A stretch of DNA of 21,125 nucleotides from Oscillospiraceae bacterium (GCA_024404735.1 JAKSPP010000007.1:1-21125); one strand, 5' to 3'. Counted from the first letter of the stretch, positions 1-8,428 are shown. The notes: generated by a model not told the origin, from the sequence alone. Translations and numbers: made by a program.

Positions 1-1015
1 CCTCGGGGAGGAAGCCGATGCCGTGTGCATAGGCGTCCTTTGTGGAGCGGAGATGGATTTCCTTATCGTTGAGATAAACCTTACCGCTGTCGAGGCGGTC
101 AACACCGAGCATGGCCCTGATGGCCTCAGTTCTTCCGGCGCCGACGAGTCCTGCAAGGCCGAGAACCTCACCTGCCCTTACCTCAAAGGAGATATCCTTA
201 ACCGCATGACCTGCGGAAAGATGCTCGGCCCTGAGAACCACGTCACCGATATCGGCAACACGGGGCGGGAAGAAGGTTGCAAGGTCTCTTCCTATCATCA
301 TTGCAACAAGGCGGCTGGAATCGATATCGGCGGTGTTGACGGTATCGACATACTCGCCGTCCTTGAGAACGGTTATTCTGTCGGAAATACGGAAGATTTC
401 GTCAAGACGGTGAGAGACATATACAATGGAAACGCCGCGTTTTTTCAGTCTGTCGATAAGGACGAAAAGCTGCTCAACCTCCGCGTTTGTCATAACTGCG
501 GTAGGCTCGTCAAGGACAAGAACAGAGGCGTTTCTGATAAGTGCCTTACAGATTTCAACAACCTGCTGGTATGCAACGGAAAGGTCTGCAACCTTTGTGT
601 TGACATCTATCTGGCTGAAGCCGAGATCGTCAAGAGCTGCCTTTGCTTTCTCGCGCATCTTTTTCCAGTTTACAAAAGCACTGCCCTCGCGGAAATCGTC
701 GAGAAGAATATTCTCGGCAACCGTAAGGTGCTGAACCAGTGCAAACTCCTGATAAATAACGGAGATACCGTTCTGGATACCGTCCTTGGGGTTTGCTATT
801 TTTACCTCTTTACCGCGCAGCTTGATGGTGCCTGAATCTGCCGGTCCTACACCGGACAGGCATCGAATAAGCGTTGATTTACCTGCGCCGTTTTCGCCCA
901 TAAGAGCATGAATTTCGCCGTGTTTTATGCAGAAATCCACATTCTGAAGAGCTTTAACGCCTGCAAAAGACTTGCTTATGCCGCGCATTTCCACTTCATA
1001 TTCATATTCGGCCAT
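1..1015 (-). CDS. Sugar-type ABC transporter ATP-binding protein (RbsA/MglA-like), partial
   Basis: This is a cytoplasmic ATPase that powers import of a sugar or related solute through a two-permease membrane complex. The first 338 residues are present and the C-terminal part lies beyond base 1; family members are about 500 residues with two fused nucleotide-binding domains. Domain 1 shows Walker A GENGAGKST at residues 40-48, a Q-loop (YQE, 88-90), a family-type signature LSVAYQQ (145-151), Walker B VLVLDE (165-170) and an H-loop SHRLDE. Domain 2 starts near residue 248 with the degenerate P-loop GLVGAGRTE typical of sugar ATPases. The ATG at 1015 is the only reasonable start; its GGAGG is unusually far upstream (18 nt). 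It has its own promoter at 1144-1172. Permease and binding-protein genes are not in view. The substrate cannot be told: domain 2 is sugar-like, while EPTAVMT in domain 1 recalls nucleoside-type relatives. Confidence 0.9.
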   Translation of the reverse strand, partial: MAEYEYEVEMRGISKSFAGVKALQNVDFCIKHGEIHALMGENGAGKSTLIRCLSGVGPADSGTIKLRGKEVKIANPKDGIQNGISVIYQEFALVQHLTVAENILLDDFREGSAFVNWKKMREKAKAALDDLGFSQIDVNTKVADLSVAYQQVVEICKALIRNASVLVLDEPTAVMTNAEVEQLFVLIDRLKKRGVSIVYVSHRLDEIFRISDRITVLKDGEYVDTVNTADIDSSRLVAMMIGRDLATFFPPRVADIGDVVLRAEHLSAGHAVKDISFEVRAGEVLGLAGLVGAGRTEAIRAMLGVDRLDSGKVYLNDKEIHLRSTKDAYAHGIGFLPE

Positions 1016-1143
1016 ATGAAAAAACTTTAACTCCCTCCGGATAAATTTTGCATCTGCTGTAAAATAATCTAAAAGAGCAAGTACACTTGTTTTACAAAAA
1101 CACTTATAAAAATGCACTTATTATATAGGAGATGAACAAAGGC

Positions 1144-1172
1144 ATTTTAATATATTTGATGTATTATGTCAA
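1144..1172 (-). promoter_or_regulatory. Sigma-A-type promoter for the ABC transporter ATPase
   Basis: On the minus strand a perfect -35 TTGACA (1167-1172) is followed by a 17-base spacer and a -10 TAAAAT (1144-1149). Transcription would start near 1136 and leave a leader of about 120 nt before the ATG at 1015. It is the best consensus match in this gap. Confidence 0.7.
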
Positions 1173-1242
1173 CATAAAAAACATTGATACCCATTCCAAA
1201 AAAAGCACAGTGAGTTATGGCAATTTGATAATATTTTACAAA

Positions 1243-1260
1243 CTGTTACATATTTAACAA
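1243..1260. promoter_or_regulatory. Possible Rex-like operator (18-bp imperfect inverted repeat)
   Basis: CTGTTA-N6-TAACAA matches 12 of the 14 fixed positions of the Gram-positive Rex (NADH/NAD sensor) operator consensus TTGTTAA-N4-TTAACAA as I recall it. It lies about 70 bp upstream of the -35 of the ABC gene promoter, a position that does not suit simple repression. In AT-rich DNA this could be chance. Confidence 0.25.
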
Positions 1261-1398
1261 AATAAATTCGGGCTTTTCATAATACTCACAGCTTGTTAAA
1301 CAAAATGGAGGGCTTTTAATACAATTATCGCCCGGGAGGAGTGCTTTAAGCGCCGAAAACAGCCCGCCGGGCCTCTCCGGGCATCCGCAGGCAGAAGC

Positions 1399-1430
1399 AA
1401 AAACAGGGCGGGGTGTTTTCCCCGCCCTGT
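1399..1430 (-). terminator. Rho-independent terminator closing the long operon
   Basis: There is a perfect 11-bp GC-rich stem (1403-1413 with 1420-1430) and a 6-base loop. On the minus strand it is followed by a short T run (1402-1399). It sits 29 bases past the stop codon of the FAD-dependent dehydrogenase gene. The plus strand has no T run, so it is oriented for the minus-strand operon. Confidence 0.85.
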
Positions 1431-1458
1431 GTGCAATGCTTCTGCATATTATTAATAA

Positions 1459-3048
1459 TTATTCATAGCTTTCAAGAAGCTTTTCCGCGCATCTTATTCC
1501 GTCCACCGCAGAGCTTGTTATGCCTCCGGCATAGCCCGCTCCCTCTCCGCAGGGGAAAAGCCCCCTGAAGGTCGGAGACATATAGTCCTCCCCTCTTATG
1601 ATTCGCAGGGGGCAGGAGGACCTTGTCTCCGGTGCCGTCAGAACGGCATCCGGAGAATCAAAGCCGCGAAGCTTTCTTCCCAGAACGGGAATGGCTTCCC
1701 TGAGAGTTTTTGTTATATTATCGGGAAAGACTTCCTCCAGATTACAGAAAACCGTACCGGGACGATATGTGGGGACTACCTCCCCGAAGCATTCCGGCTT
1801 CTTACCCGCAAGAAAAGCCCCGACTGTAGAAGCAGGTGCCTTGTAGCAGGCTCCGCCCAAAGAGAAGGCCTTTCTTTCAATGCTTCTCTGAAGCTCAATA
1901 CCCGCAAGAGGACCCTCGCCGGGCATATCCTCCGGCTTCACCGTAACAAGGAGAGCGGCATTTGCGTTTTCCCCCGCTCTTCCTGAGTAGCTCATTCCGT
2001 TTGTTACAACGCCTCCCTCTTCGCCGGCAGCGGCAACAACATATCCGCCCGGGCACATACAGAAGGTGTACGCACTTCCGCTTTCTGTTACGCAGTTAAG
2101 CTTATAATCGGCAGCGGGCAGCAGAGGAGCAAATTCACCGTACTGCGCCTTTCCGATATTTTTCTGGAGATGTTCTATACGGAGTCCCACGGAAAATGCC
2201 TTACGCTCCATGGCAACGCCCGAAGCATAAAGCATTTCAAAGGTATCCCTGGCCCCGTTTCCGAGGGCAAGAACAATTTTCTCCGACGGGATTATCCTTT
2301 CCACGCCTTCGCAGATGACGCGGGCGCCCCTGATGCTTCCGTCTTCTGTAACAAGACCCGTCAGTCTGGTCTCAAAATAAAACTCCGCACCGAGGGATAT
2401 CAGTTCATTTCTTATATTTTTAAGAACTGTGCGGAGTCTGTCCGTTCCCACATGGGGCTTTGCGTCATAAACCAGACTTTCTCCACCGCCGAAGCGGGAG
2501 AACTCGGAAAGAACATAGCCTATGCGCTTATCCCCTGTACCTGTATTGAGCTTGCCGTCCGAGAAGGTTCCGGCACCGCCCTCGCCGAACTGAACATTGC
2601 TTTCGGGATTGAAGGCACCGCCGTCAAAAAAATCAGAAACCGTCTTTTCACGCTTCTCAAGAGCCTCGCCTCTCTCGATAATCACAGGTCGAAGCCCGGT
2701 GCGGGCAAGAATCAGGGCTGCAAAAAGCCCCGCAGGACCGGAGCCCACAATAAGAGGCCGCCCGGCTTCCCCTGTTACCGCAATTCTGCGTTCGGGGGGA
2801 GAATAGCTTTCTCTTTCAAAGAGCTTTACGCCCTTTCTGGATAAAACCCTTTCATTGCAATCTGCAAGAACAAACAGAGTGTACAGAAGGAAAACATCGT
2901 TCTTCTTTCTTGCATCAATGGATTTTTTCAGGATTTTAAGCTCTTTTATCTGTTTTTCGTCAATGCCCAGAGCTTTTGCAGTCTTCTTTACAAGAAGACT
3001 CTCCTTCTGCCCGGGGCTCAATTTAATTCCGCTTATTTCAAGCTGCAT
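1459..3048 (-). CDS. FAD-dependent dehydrogenase, COG2509 type
   Basis: A predicted cytoplasmic flavoprotein of 529 residues whose substrate is not established for the family. An N-terminal domain of about 95 residues precedes a Rossmann FAD-binding motif, VGSGPAG at residues 101-107, then IIERG at the end of the second strand. A C-terminal GEGAGYAGGITSSAVDG segment is typical of the flavin-contacting end of these proteins. ATG at 3048 is preceded by a GGGGAG site eight bases upstream. The gene overlaps the end of the upstream flavoprotein gene by 16 bases, so the two are probably translationally coupled, and a terminator follows it. I recognise the family with confidence but can name no reaction; it is not a thioredoxin reductase, as no CxxC redox motif is seen. 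Confidence 0.88.
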   Translation of the reverse strand: MQLEISGIKLSPGQKESLLVKKTAKALGIDEKQIKELKILKKSIDARKKNDVFLLYTLFVLADCNERVLSRKGVKLFERESYSPPERRIAVTGEAGRPLIVGSGPAGLFAALILARTGLRPVIIERGEALEKREKTVSDFFDGGAFNPESNVQFGEGGAGTFSDGKLNTGTGDKRIGYVLSEFSRFGGGESLVYDAKPHVGTDRLRTVLKNIRNELISLGAEFYFETRLTGLVTEDGSIRGARVICEGVERIIPSEKIVLALGNGARDTFEMLYASGVAMERKAFSVGLRIEHLQKNIGKAQYGEFAPLLPAADYKLNCVTESGSAYTFCMCPGGYVVAAAGEEGGVVTNGMSYSGRAGENANAALLVTVKPEDMPGEGPLAGIELQRSIERKAFSLGGACYKAPASTVGAFLAGKKPECFGEVVPTYRPGTVFCNLEEVFPDNITKTLREAIPVLGRKLRGFDSPDAVLTAPETRSSCPLRIIRGEDYMSPTFRGLFPCGEGAGYAGGITSSAVDGIRCAEKLLESYE

Positions 3049-4265
3049 GCAGCACTCTCCCCTGCCAGAAATCCTCCGGCCCAGGCCCAGCGTAGGTTAA
3101 AGCCTCCGCAGTCGCCGTCGATGTCCAGAACTTCGCCACAGGCATAAAGCCCCGGAGTTATTTTTGATTCCATAGTTTCAGACTCAAACTCCGAGGTTCT
3201 TATACCTCCGGCGGTAACCTGCGCTGTGTCAAAGCCGCATAGACCCTTTATCTTAAAATCCGTTTTCTTTGCGCAGGACGAAAGAGCCTTTATATCGCGC
3301 TCCTTAAGAGAAGCCATTGGTGCGGAGGGCTTAAGTCCCGCCGCCTTGCATAATACGGTACCGACTCTCCCGTGCAGGGCACCGGTGAAAACAGAAGAGG
3401 CCTCGTAATCCGGATGATTTGAGGAGAATGCGGTAAGGGCGCTTCTCACTCTCTCCTCGCTTAAAAGCGGAAGAAAGTCAAGAGAAATATACGAGGGCTT
3501 TCCCGCAGGTACAAATCTTGCAATATCAAACACAGCCGTACCGGAAAGACCGTCCTCCGAGAAAATTACATCTCCCTCGGACTGCTTTATTGCCCTTCCC
3601 TTTTCATCCCGAAGGCTGCAGCCCGCTGTAACTCTGATGCCCTTCAGCGATCTGGGATACTCACTGTCGGTCTTTACTCCCGCAAGTGCGGGGAAGAGGC
3701 CTGTTTTGCTGTGTCCGAGACCTTTAAGAAGCTCATAGCCGAGAGATACGCCCCCGACCTTGCTTCCGGCGCAGCCTCCGCAGGCTATAATAAGCTTTTC
3801 GGACCTGTAAATCTCATCTCCGCAGCTAAGTCTGAAAAAGCTTTTTTCCCGGACTGCGGAGCTAACCTCACTGCCTGTAATGAGCTCAACAGACAGAGCA
3901 TCAAGCTCGGCCCTGAGCACATCAAGGACGGAAGAGGCGTGGTTTGAAAAGGGATAGACTCTTCCCCCGTACTCCTCCTCATATACAAGCCCCAGCTCTT
4001 CAAAAAAGGACAGAATATACTCCGGAGGATACGTATTGAGAGCATAATCCGCAAATTCCGGACTCTCTCCGTGAATTCTTCCTCTGTAATCCCCTGTGTT
4101 CAGAAGATTGCAGCGGCCGTTTCCCGTTGAAAGAAGCTTCTTGCCCACTCTTGCCTGACGCTCGATTATTGCTACCTTTGCGCCTTTTCTTGCTGCGGCG
4201 ATTGCCGCAGCCATTCCGGAGGCTCCTCCGCCGATTATTATAATGTCAGAATAATTATTTTCCAT
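3033..4265 (-). CDS. HI0933/YhiN-family NAD(P)/FAD-dependent oxidoreductase
   Basis: A 410-residue predicted cytoplasmic flavoprotein of the HI0933 (BaiN/YhiN) family, often annotated as aminoacetone oxidase-like; the true substrate is unsettled. Visible motifs are the N-terminal dinucleotide-binding GGGASGMAAA (residues about 12-21), the family hallmark STGNGRCNLLN shortly after, a second motif near IIACGGCAG, and a C-terminal CGEVLDIDGDCGGFNLRWAW block that closes the FAD site. Length is normal for the family. The start is ATG at 4265, 15 bases after the mutS2 stop; I see no clear Shine-Dalgarno sequence there, so translation may depend on coupling with mutS2. It overlaps the next flavoprotein gene by 16 bases. 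Confidence 0.9.
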   Translation of the reverse strand: MENNYSDIIIIGGGASGMAAAIAAARKGAKVAIIERQARVGKKLLSTGNGRCNLLNTGDYRGRIHGESPEFADYALNTYPPEYILSFFEELGLVYEEEYGGRVYPFSNHASSVLDVLRAELDALSVELITGSEVSSAVREKSFFRLSCGDEIYRSEKLIIACGGCAGSKVGGVSLGYELLKGLGHSKTGLFPALAGVKTDSEYPRSLKGIRVTAGCSLRDEKGRAIKQSEGDVIFSEDGLSGTAVFDIARFVPAGKPSYISLDFLPLLSEERVRSALTAFSSNHPDYEASSVFTGALHGRVGTVLCKAAGLKPSAPMASLKERDIKALSSCAKKTDFKIKGLCGFDTAQVTAGGIRTSEFESETMESKITPGLYACGEVLDIDGDCGGFNLRWAWAGGFLAGESAACSLK

Positions 4266-4280
4266 AAATATTACTGTTTA

Positions 4281-6668
4281 TCATCTGAGTGTCACAACGG
4301 TAACACCCATTTCACCCTCGCCGAAATTACCCAGACGATAGGTTTTTACGTGCTTGTTTTTCTTAAGCATATTGTGAATGGCAGCCCTTAACGCGCCTGT
4401 TCCCTTACCGTGTATAATCGTGCAGGTTTCAAGCCTTCCCATTACCGCCTGGTCAAGGTATCTTTCGGCATAGAGAACCGCCTCATCGCTCATCATACCT
4501 CTCAGGTCAATTTCTCTGGGCACGGCGGATACCTGCAGCTTCTGTCCCGCACCCTTCGGGGGCTTTATTTCTGTTTTCGGTGCGTCAATGGGAATAACAT
4601 CCTCTCTGAGAGCCGTTACCTTCAGTATTCCCGCCTGAAGGACGAGACTTCCGTCTGCATTTACGGAAATGACGTCGGCCTTAACACCGCCCATGGTTTT
4701 GAGCTTTACGCTGTCTCCGGGCTTTACGGGCTTACCGGCATCCTCGGAGGATACCTCTTCACCGGCATCGGAAAGAGCATCAAGCTTTTCCTCCTGCTCA
4801 TTCAGGCTGCGGCGCAGAGCCGCTCTTGCCTCGTTGACCCTTCTGTGGTCGGCATCGCCGGACTCCATCTTTCTGATTCTGTCAAGCTCTTCAAAAACAG
4901 CCTCCGCATTCCGTCTTGCATCTGCAAGAATATCTGCGGCCTCCCGTCTTGCCTTTTCTTCTGCCATTTCAAGGCGAACGGAAAGCTCTGCCCTGATTCT
5001 CGAGGCGTCCTTAAGCTTTGCTTCTGCCTCTCTCAGCTTTCTTTCGGCCTCTCCCTGACGGGCCTCAAGCTCCTGACGTCTTGACTCAAGCTTCTCTATA
5101 ACATCCTCCATTCTTGCGGAGGCAACTCCTACCCTGCCCTTTGCATCCTCGATAACATCGGAGGCAAGACCAAGTCTTTCGGAAATGGCAAAGGCATTTG
5201 ACTTTCCCGGAATTCCGATAAGAAGCCTGTACGTGGGTCTGAGAGTGTTGACGTTAAACTCACAGGAGGCATTCTGAACCCCCTTTGATGTAAGAGCATA
5301 AACCTTAAGCTCTGAATAGTGGGTTGTTGCGGCGACACAGGCGCCGTACTGCCTTACTCTTTCGATAATCGCAATGGCAAGGGCGGCCCCCTCAACGGGG
5401 TCCGTGCCTGCACCGAGCTCATCAAAAAGAACAAGGGTATTTTCCTTTGCCTCGGCAAGAATGCCTACGATATTTGTCATATGAGCGGAGAAGGTGGACA
5501 GAGACTGCTCAATGCTCTGCTCATCACCTATATCGGCAAGTATTTCACTGAAAACGGGAACGGTGCTTCCGTCCGCTGCGGGAATATGCAGGCCGCAGAG
5601 GGTCATAAGGGAAAGAAGACCCATGGTTTTTATGGATACGGTCTTTCCTCCGGTATTCGGCCCCGTAATAACGAGGGTATCGAACTCCTCTCCGAGGCTT
5701 ATATCAATGGGGACGGCCTTTTCCTTCGGAAGGAGCGGATGGCGGGCCCTTTTAAGCAGAAGCTCCTTATCGGAAAGCTTTGCCTCGCCGCAATCAAGCT
5801 CATAGCTTAGCTTTGCCTTTGCAAAAATAAAATCAAGCTCGGTTAAAATAACGTAGTCCGTGCTTATGGGCTCTCTGTAAGCGGCGCAGTCTGCCGAAAG
5901 CTCTGCGAGAATACGCTCTATTTCCCTTTTTTCCTCAATCCGAAGCTCTCTTATCTCGTTATTTGCCTTGACGCAGCTCATAGGCTCTATGAAAACCGTT
6001 GCGCCCGAGGAGGAAATATCGTGAACAAGACCCTGAATGGCGTTTTTATGCTCCGCCTTTACGGGGACAACAAATCTGTCGGAGCGGGTGGTTATGATAG
6101 GCTCCTGAAGGGCTTTTGCATAAGTGGGCGAGGAAATGATCTTCTGAAGAGACTCCCTGACCCTTGCAGACGCAGCTTTGATTTTTCTTCTTATTTCAAG
6201 AAGCTCCTTGCTTGCCCCGTCGGAAATCTCGTCCTCTCCGACTATGGAAAGAGTTATCTTTTCCTCAAGGAACTTGTTTGCCGTCAGTGCGGCAAAACGG
6301 CCGTAAAGAGAGGTGCTCTTCCACTCCTCGTCCCTTCCGCTGTCGGCATAGGCCTTTGCAGCCCGGGTACAGGACAGAAGTGCGGCAATGTCGAGAAGCT
6401 CCCGCGTATTCAGAACGCCCGACATATCCGCCCTCTGAAGAGCATTGCGGCAATCCTTGAGTCCGAAAAACGAGGGGCTGCCCTTAACGCCGGACATCTG
6501 CTTTGCGGCAGAGGTTTCCTCCAGTCTGTGCTGTACTGTAAATTTATCTCCCGAAGGACGAAGCTGAAGGCAAAGCTCCTTTCCGCCCTCGGAGGAGGCT
6601 CTTAAAGCGAGCTGCTCAAGAACAGCGGGCAGCTCCAGTGTATTCATTGATTTTTCGTATAAAGTCAT
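4281..6668 (-). CDS. mutS2: MutS2 (RqcU), MutS-like ATPase with Smr domain
   Basis: A 795-residue MutS-family ATPase without the mismatch-recognition domain. MutS2 has been linked to suppression of recombination and, in Bacillus subtilis, to rescue of collided ribosomes (name RqcU). A MutS core and lever region (about 1-310) leads to Walker A GPNTGGKT at 336-343 and Walker B LVLFDELGAGTDP with Asp416-Glu417. A charged coiled coil follows (about 510-620), then a small beta domain and a C-terminal Smr nuclease domain over the last 80 residues, with the diagnostic EIDLRG and HGKGTGALR motifs intact. Length is normal. ATG at 6668 has GGAGAT eight bases upstream. It lies 32 bases after recO, with an AT-rich hairpin between them. 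Confidence 0.96.
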   Translation of the reverse strand: MTLYEKSMNTLELPAVLEQLALRASSEGGKELCLQLRPSGDKFTVQHRLEETSAAKQMSGVKGSPSFFGLKDCRNALQRADMSGVLNTRELLDIAALLSCTRAAKAYADSGRDEEWKSTSLYGRFAALTANKFLEEKITLSIVGEDEISDGASKELLEIRRKIKAASARVRESLQKIISSPTYAKALQEPIITTRSDRFVVPVKAEHKNAIQGLVHDISSSGATVFIEPMSCVKANNEIRELRIEEKREIERILAELSADCAAYREPISTDYVILTELDFIFAKAKLSYELDCGEAKLSDKELLLKRARHPLLPKEKAVPIDISLGEEFDTLVITGPNTGGKTVSIKTMGLLSLMTLCGLHIPAADGSTVPVFSEILADIGDEQSIEQSLSTFSAHMTNIVGILAEAKENTLVLFDELGAGTDPVEGAALAIAIIERVRQYGACVAATTHYSELKVYALTSKGVQNASCEFNVNTLRPTYRLLIGIPGKSNAFAISERLGLASDVIEDAKGRVGVASARMEDVIEKLESRRQELEARQGEAERKLREAEAKLKDASRIRAELSVRLEMAEEKARREAADILADARRNAEAVFEELDRIRKMESGDADHRRVNEARAALRRSLNEQEEKLDALSDAGEEVSSEDAGKPVKPGDSVKLKTMGGVKADVISVNADGSLVLQAGILKVTALREDVIPIDAPKTEIKPPKGAGQKLQVSAVPREIDLRGMMSDEAVLYAERYLDQAVMGRLETCTIIHGKGTGALRAAIHNMLKKNKHVKTYRLGNFGEGEMGVTVVTLR

Positions 6669-6683
6669 TTCATTATATCTCCG

Positions 6684-6704
6684 GTAATAAAACGGGTTTA
6701 TTAC
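6684..6704 (-). repeat. 8-bp inverted repeat over the recO stop codon
   Basis: GTAATAAA (6684-6691) and TTTATTAC (6697-6704) form a perfect hairpin with a five-base loop. It contains the recO stop (6701-6703) and ends one base before the mutS2 ribosome site (6677-6682). No T run follows, so it is not a usual terminator; it could set spacing or access for mutS2 translation. Confidence 0.5.
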
Positions 6705-7471
6705 TTCTTTATTGTATGTGCCGGGGCTTTTGCCACCGAGTGGTAGTAATCAAGAGTGCCGAAGCCCCTTTCAAGCTGAGCAAGAAGATAATTCTCCGCA
6801 ACTCTTGAAAGTCTTTCAAGCTCCTCGGACGGGATGCGGAAGGAAAAAATACGCTTAAGGTCGGCATCAAAGCTTCTGCGGATAACGGAAAGCACCGCAG
6901 GAGAGAGCACCTCGCTTTTCCCGCCTGTGCCCGGGGGGCAGGAAACACAGTGAAGTATTCCTCCCTCAAGAGAAAGCGCGGGGGTCTCCGGATTTTCCTC
7001 CCCGCAGATACAGCAGGCACCGACCTCGGGCTCAAAGCCCGCAAGAGAAGCGAGCTTAAGCTCAAAAACCGCCTTAATCTGTTCCATGGGAAACAAGCCC
7101 TCGGAAAGGGCATACAGTGCATTAAGGCCGAGCCTCAGCATATCCGGACCGGGATAATCCGAATCGGCCACCTCCTCAAGAAGCTCGCAGAAGTAGCATG
7201 CAAGGCTGTAGGCCTCAAAGCTTCCGGACAGGCCCGAAAACTGCTCGATGGTTTCGGCCTCCTTAATATACCAGTGGTCCCCGGTCCGGTTCAGGGTATA
7301 CTCGGCATATACCGGGCTTCGTGCAGCCGAGGCGAAAATGCAGTTTGTTTTCATTGCACCCCTTGCAGTTACGGTTATCCTTCCCTCCTCTGAGGAAAGA
7401 AGCGTCAGGACCTTGTCGGACTCTTTATATTTAACCTCACGAAGGCACAGCGCCTTTACTTTTTTGAACAA
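6701..7471 (-). CDS. recO: DNA repair protein RecO
   Basis: RecO (256 residues) helps load RecA onto single-stranded DNA together with RecR in recombinational repair. The N-terminal OB-fold shows the family pattern KYKESDKVLTLLSSEEG (about residues 14-30) and ARGAMK near 36-41. The helical C-terminal part carries a zinc site with Cys153, Cys156, Cys175 and Cys178 as two CxxC pairs, present in many RecO proteins. The start is a TTG at 7471: no ATG or GTG is available in frame upstream, and AAGGGGG sits 10 bases before it. A terminator-like hairpin lies just upstream, after era. Its partner gene recR is elsewhere in the same run (11053-11652). Confidence 0.92.
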   Translation of the reverse strand: MFKKVKALCLREVKYKESDKVLTLLSSEEGRITVTARGAMKTNCIFASAARSPVYAEYTLNRTGDHWYIKEAETIEQFSGLSGSFEAYSLACYFCELLEEVADSDYPGPDMLRLGLNALYALSEGLFPMEQIKAVFELKLASLAGFEPEVGACCICGEENPETPALSLEGGILHCVSCPPGTGGKSEVLSPAVLSVIRRSFDADLKRIFSFRIPSEELERLSRVAENYLLAQLERGFGTLDYYHSVAKAPAHTIKK

Positions 7472-7495
7472 GGAGTCTGCACCCCCTTCCTTCCG

Positions 7496-7529
7496 AAAAA
7501 GGGCAGCCGCTTAACAGCGGACCGCCCTT
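7496..7529 (-). terminator. Terminator-like hairpin between era and recO
   Basis: An outer stem AAGGGC/GCCCTT (7499-7504 with 7524-7529) encloses an inner stem CCGCT/AGCGG with a four-base loop (7507-7520). On the minus strand the hairpin runs into a stretch of Ts (7500-7496). It starts nine bases after the era stop. It probably lowers transcription into recO rather than ending it, since no clear promoter for recO is seen. Confidence 0.65.
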
Positions 7530-7537
7530 CTTAATTC

Positions 7538-8428
7538 TTACATATCTCCGTAACCGAAGTTACGAATCATTACATCGCTGTCACGCCAGTTTTCCTTGAC
7601 CTTGACCCAGCTTTGCAGGAATACCTTTGTGCCCATAAAGCGCTCGATATCCTGTCTTGCCTGGGCGCCGATTTTCTTGAGCATCTCACCGTTTTTGCCG
7701 ATAATAATACCCTTGTGGCTTTCCTTTTCGCAATAGATAGTTACATCAAGGTCGATTATTCCGCTGTCACGCTCGGTAAAGCGGGTAACCTCAACAGCGG
7801 TGCCGTGGGGAATTTCCCTGTCGAGGCAGCGCAGAAGCTTTTCGCGGACAAGCTCGGCGCAGACCTGCTTTTCAGGCTGGTCGGAGGTCATATCCTCGGG
7901 GAAAAGAGGAGGTGACTCAACTGCATAGGAGCACATAAGCTTAATGAGCTCCTCTCTTCCGTCCCTGTGCTTTGCGGACATAGGAAGGACAGCGTCAAAA
8001 TCAAAGGCAGCGGAATAGGTTGCGATAACCTCAAGAAGTGCCGTCTTCTCCACAGTGTCTATTTTATTTATTACAAGAACGCAGGGGCAGCCGCTTGCCT
8101 TAATACTTGCAAGAAGCTCTGTCTCCTGTGGTCCGATATTTGCAATCGGCTCAACAACAAGAACAATGAGGTCAACATCGGGAATGGAATCCTTGACAAC
8201 GGATACCATATAGTCGCCGAGTTTTGTTCTGGGCTTGTGGAAGCCCGGAGTATCCATAATAACAAGCTGTGTGTCCTTCTCGTTGACTACTGCGGTAATG
8301 CGGTTGCGGGTGGTCTGGGGCTTCGGGGAGACTATTGCCACCTTCTCGCCTGCCAGGGCATTTGTAAGAGTTGACTTGCCCACATTGGGCCTGCCGCAGA
8401 TGGTTATCATTGCGCTTTTATTTATCAT
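7538..8428 (-). CDS. era: GTPase Era
   Basis: Era (296 residues) is an essential GTPase that binds the 3' end of 16S rRNA and acts in 30S subunit maturation. GTPase motifs are intact: G1 GRPNVGKST (12-20), G3 DTPG (59-62), G4 NKID (121-124), and SAK of G5 near 151-153. The C-terminal KH RNA-binding domain shows GKNG at 244-247. Length is normal for the family. The gene overlaps ybeY by four bases (ATGA), and its start ATG at 8428 follows a TGAGG sequence. The diacylglycerol kinase and cytidine deaminase genes that often lie between ybeY and era in Firmicutes are absent here. Confidence 0.97.
   Translation of the reverse strand: MINKSAMITICGRPNVGKSTLTNALAGEKVAIVSPKPQTTRNRITAVVNEKDTQLVIMDTPGFHKPRTKLGDYMVSVVKDSIPDVDLIVLVVEPIANIGPQETELLASIKASGCPCVLVINKIDTVEKTALLEVIATYSAAFDFDAVLPMSAKHRDGREELIKLMCSYAVESPPLFPEDMTSDQPEKQVCAELVREKLLRCLDREIPHGTAVEVTRFTERDSGIIDLDVTIYCEKESHKGIIIGKNGEMLKKIGAQARQDIERFMGTKVFLQSWVKVKENWRDSDVMIRNFGYGDM

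Larger units (their letters stand above)
1016..1458. other. 443-base intergenic region
   Basis: No gene is supported here on either strand. From the ABC-gene side it holds a roughly 120-nt leader, a sigma-A-type promoter (1144-1172), an AT-rich stretch with inverted repeats (TTGTTTTACAA at 1087-1097, an 18-bp element at 1243-1260, TTGTTAAACAA at 1293-1303), a GC-rich patch at about 1331-1390 with small inverted repeats (for example GCCC/GGGC at 1362-1372), and the terminator of the upstream operon at 1399-1430. The composition change between the AT-rich and GC-rich parts is abrupt. Confidence 0.7.

Noticed and set aside
23..835. Plus-strand open frame of 270 codons at the left edge
   Set aside because: It lies opposite the ABC ATPase, whose Walker and H-loop motifs are clear in the minus-strand frame.
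1331..1390. GC-rich patch with small inverted repeats as a possible structured RNA
   Set aside because: The stems are short and do not build a consistent fold by eye; no known RNA family is recognisable.
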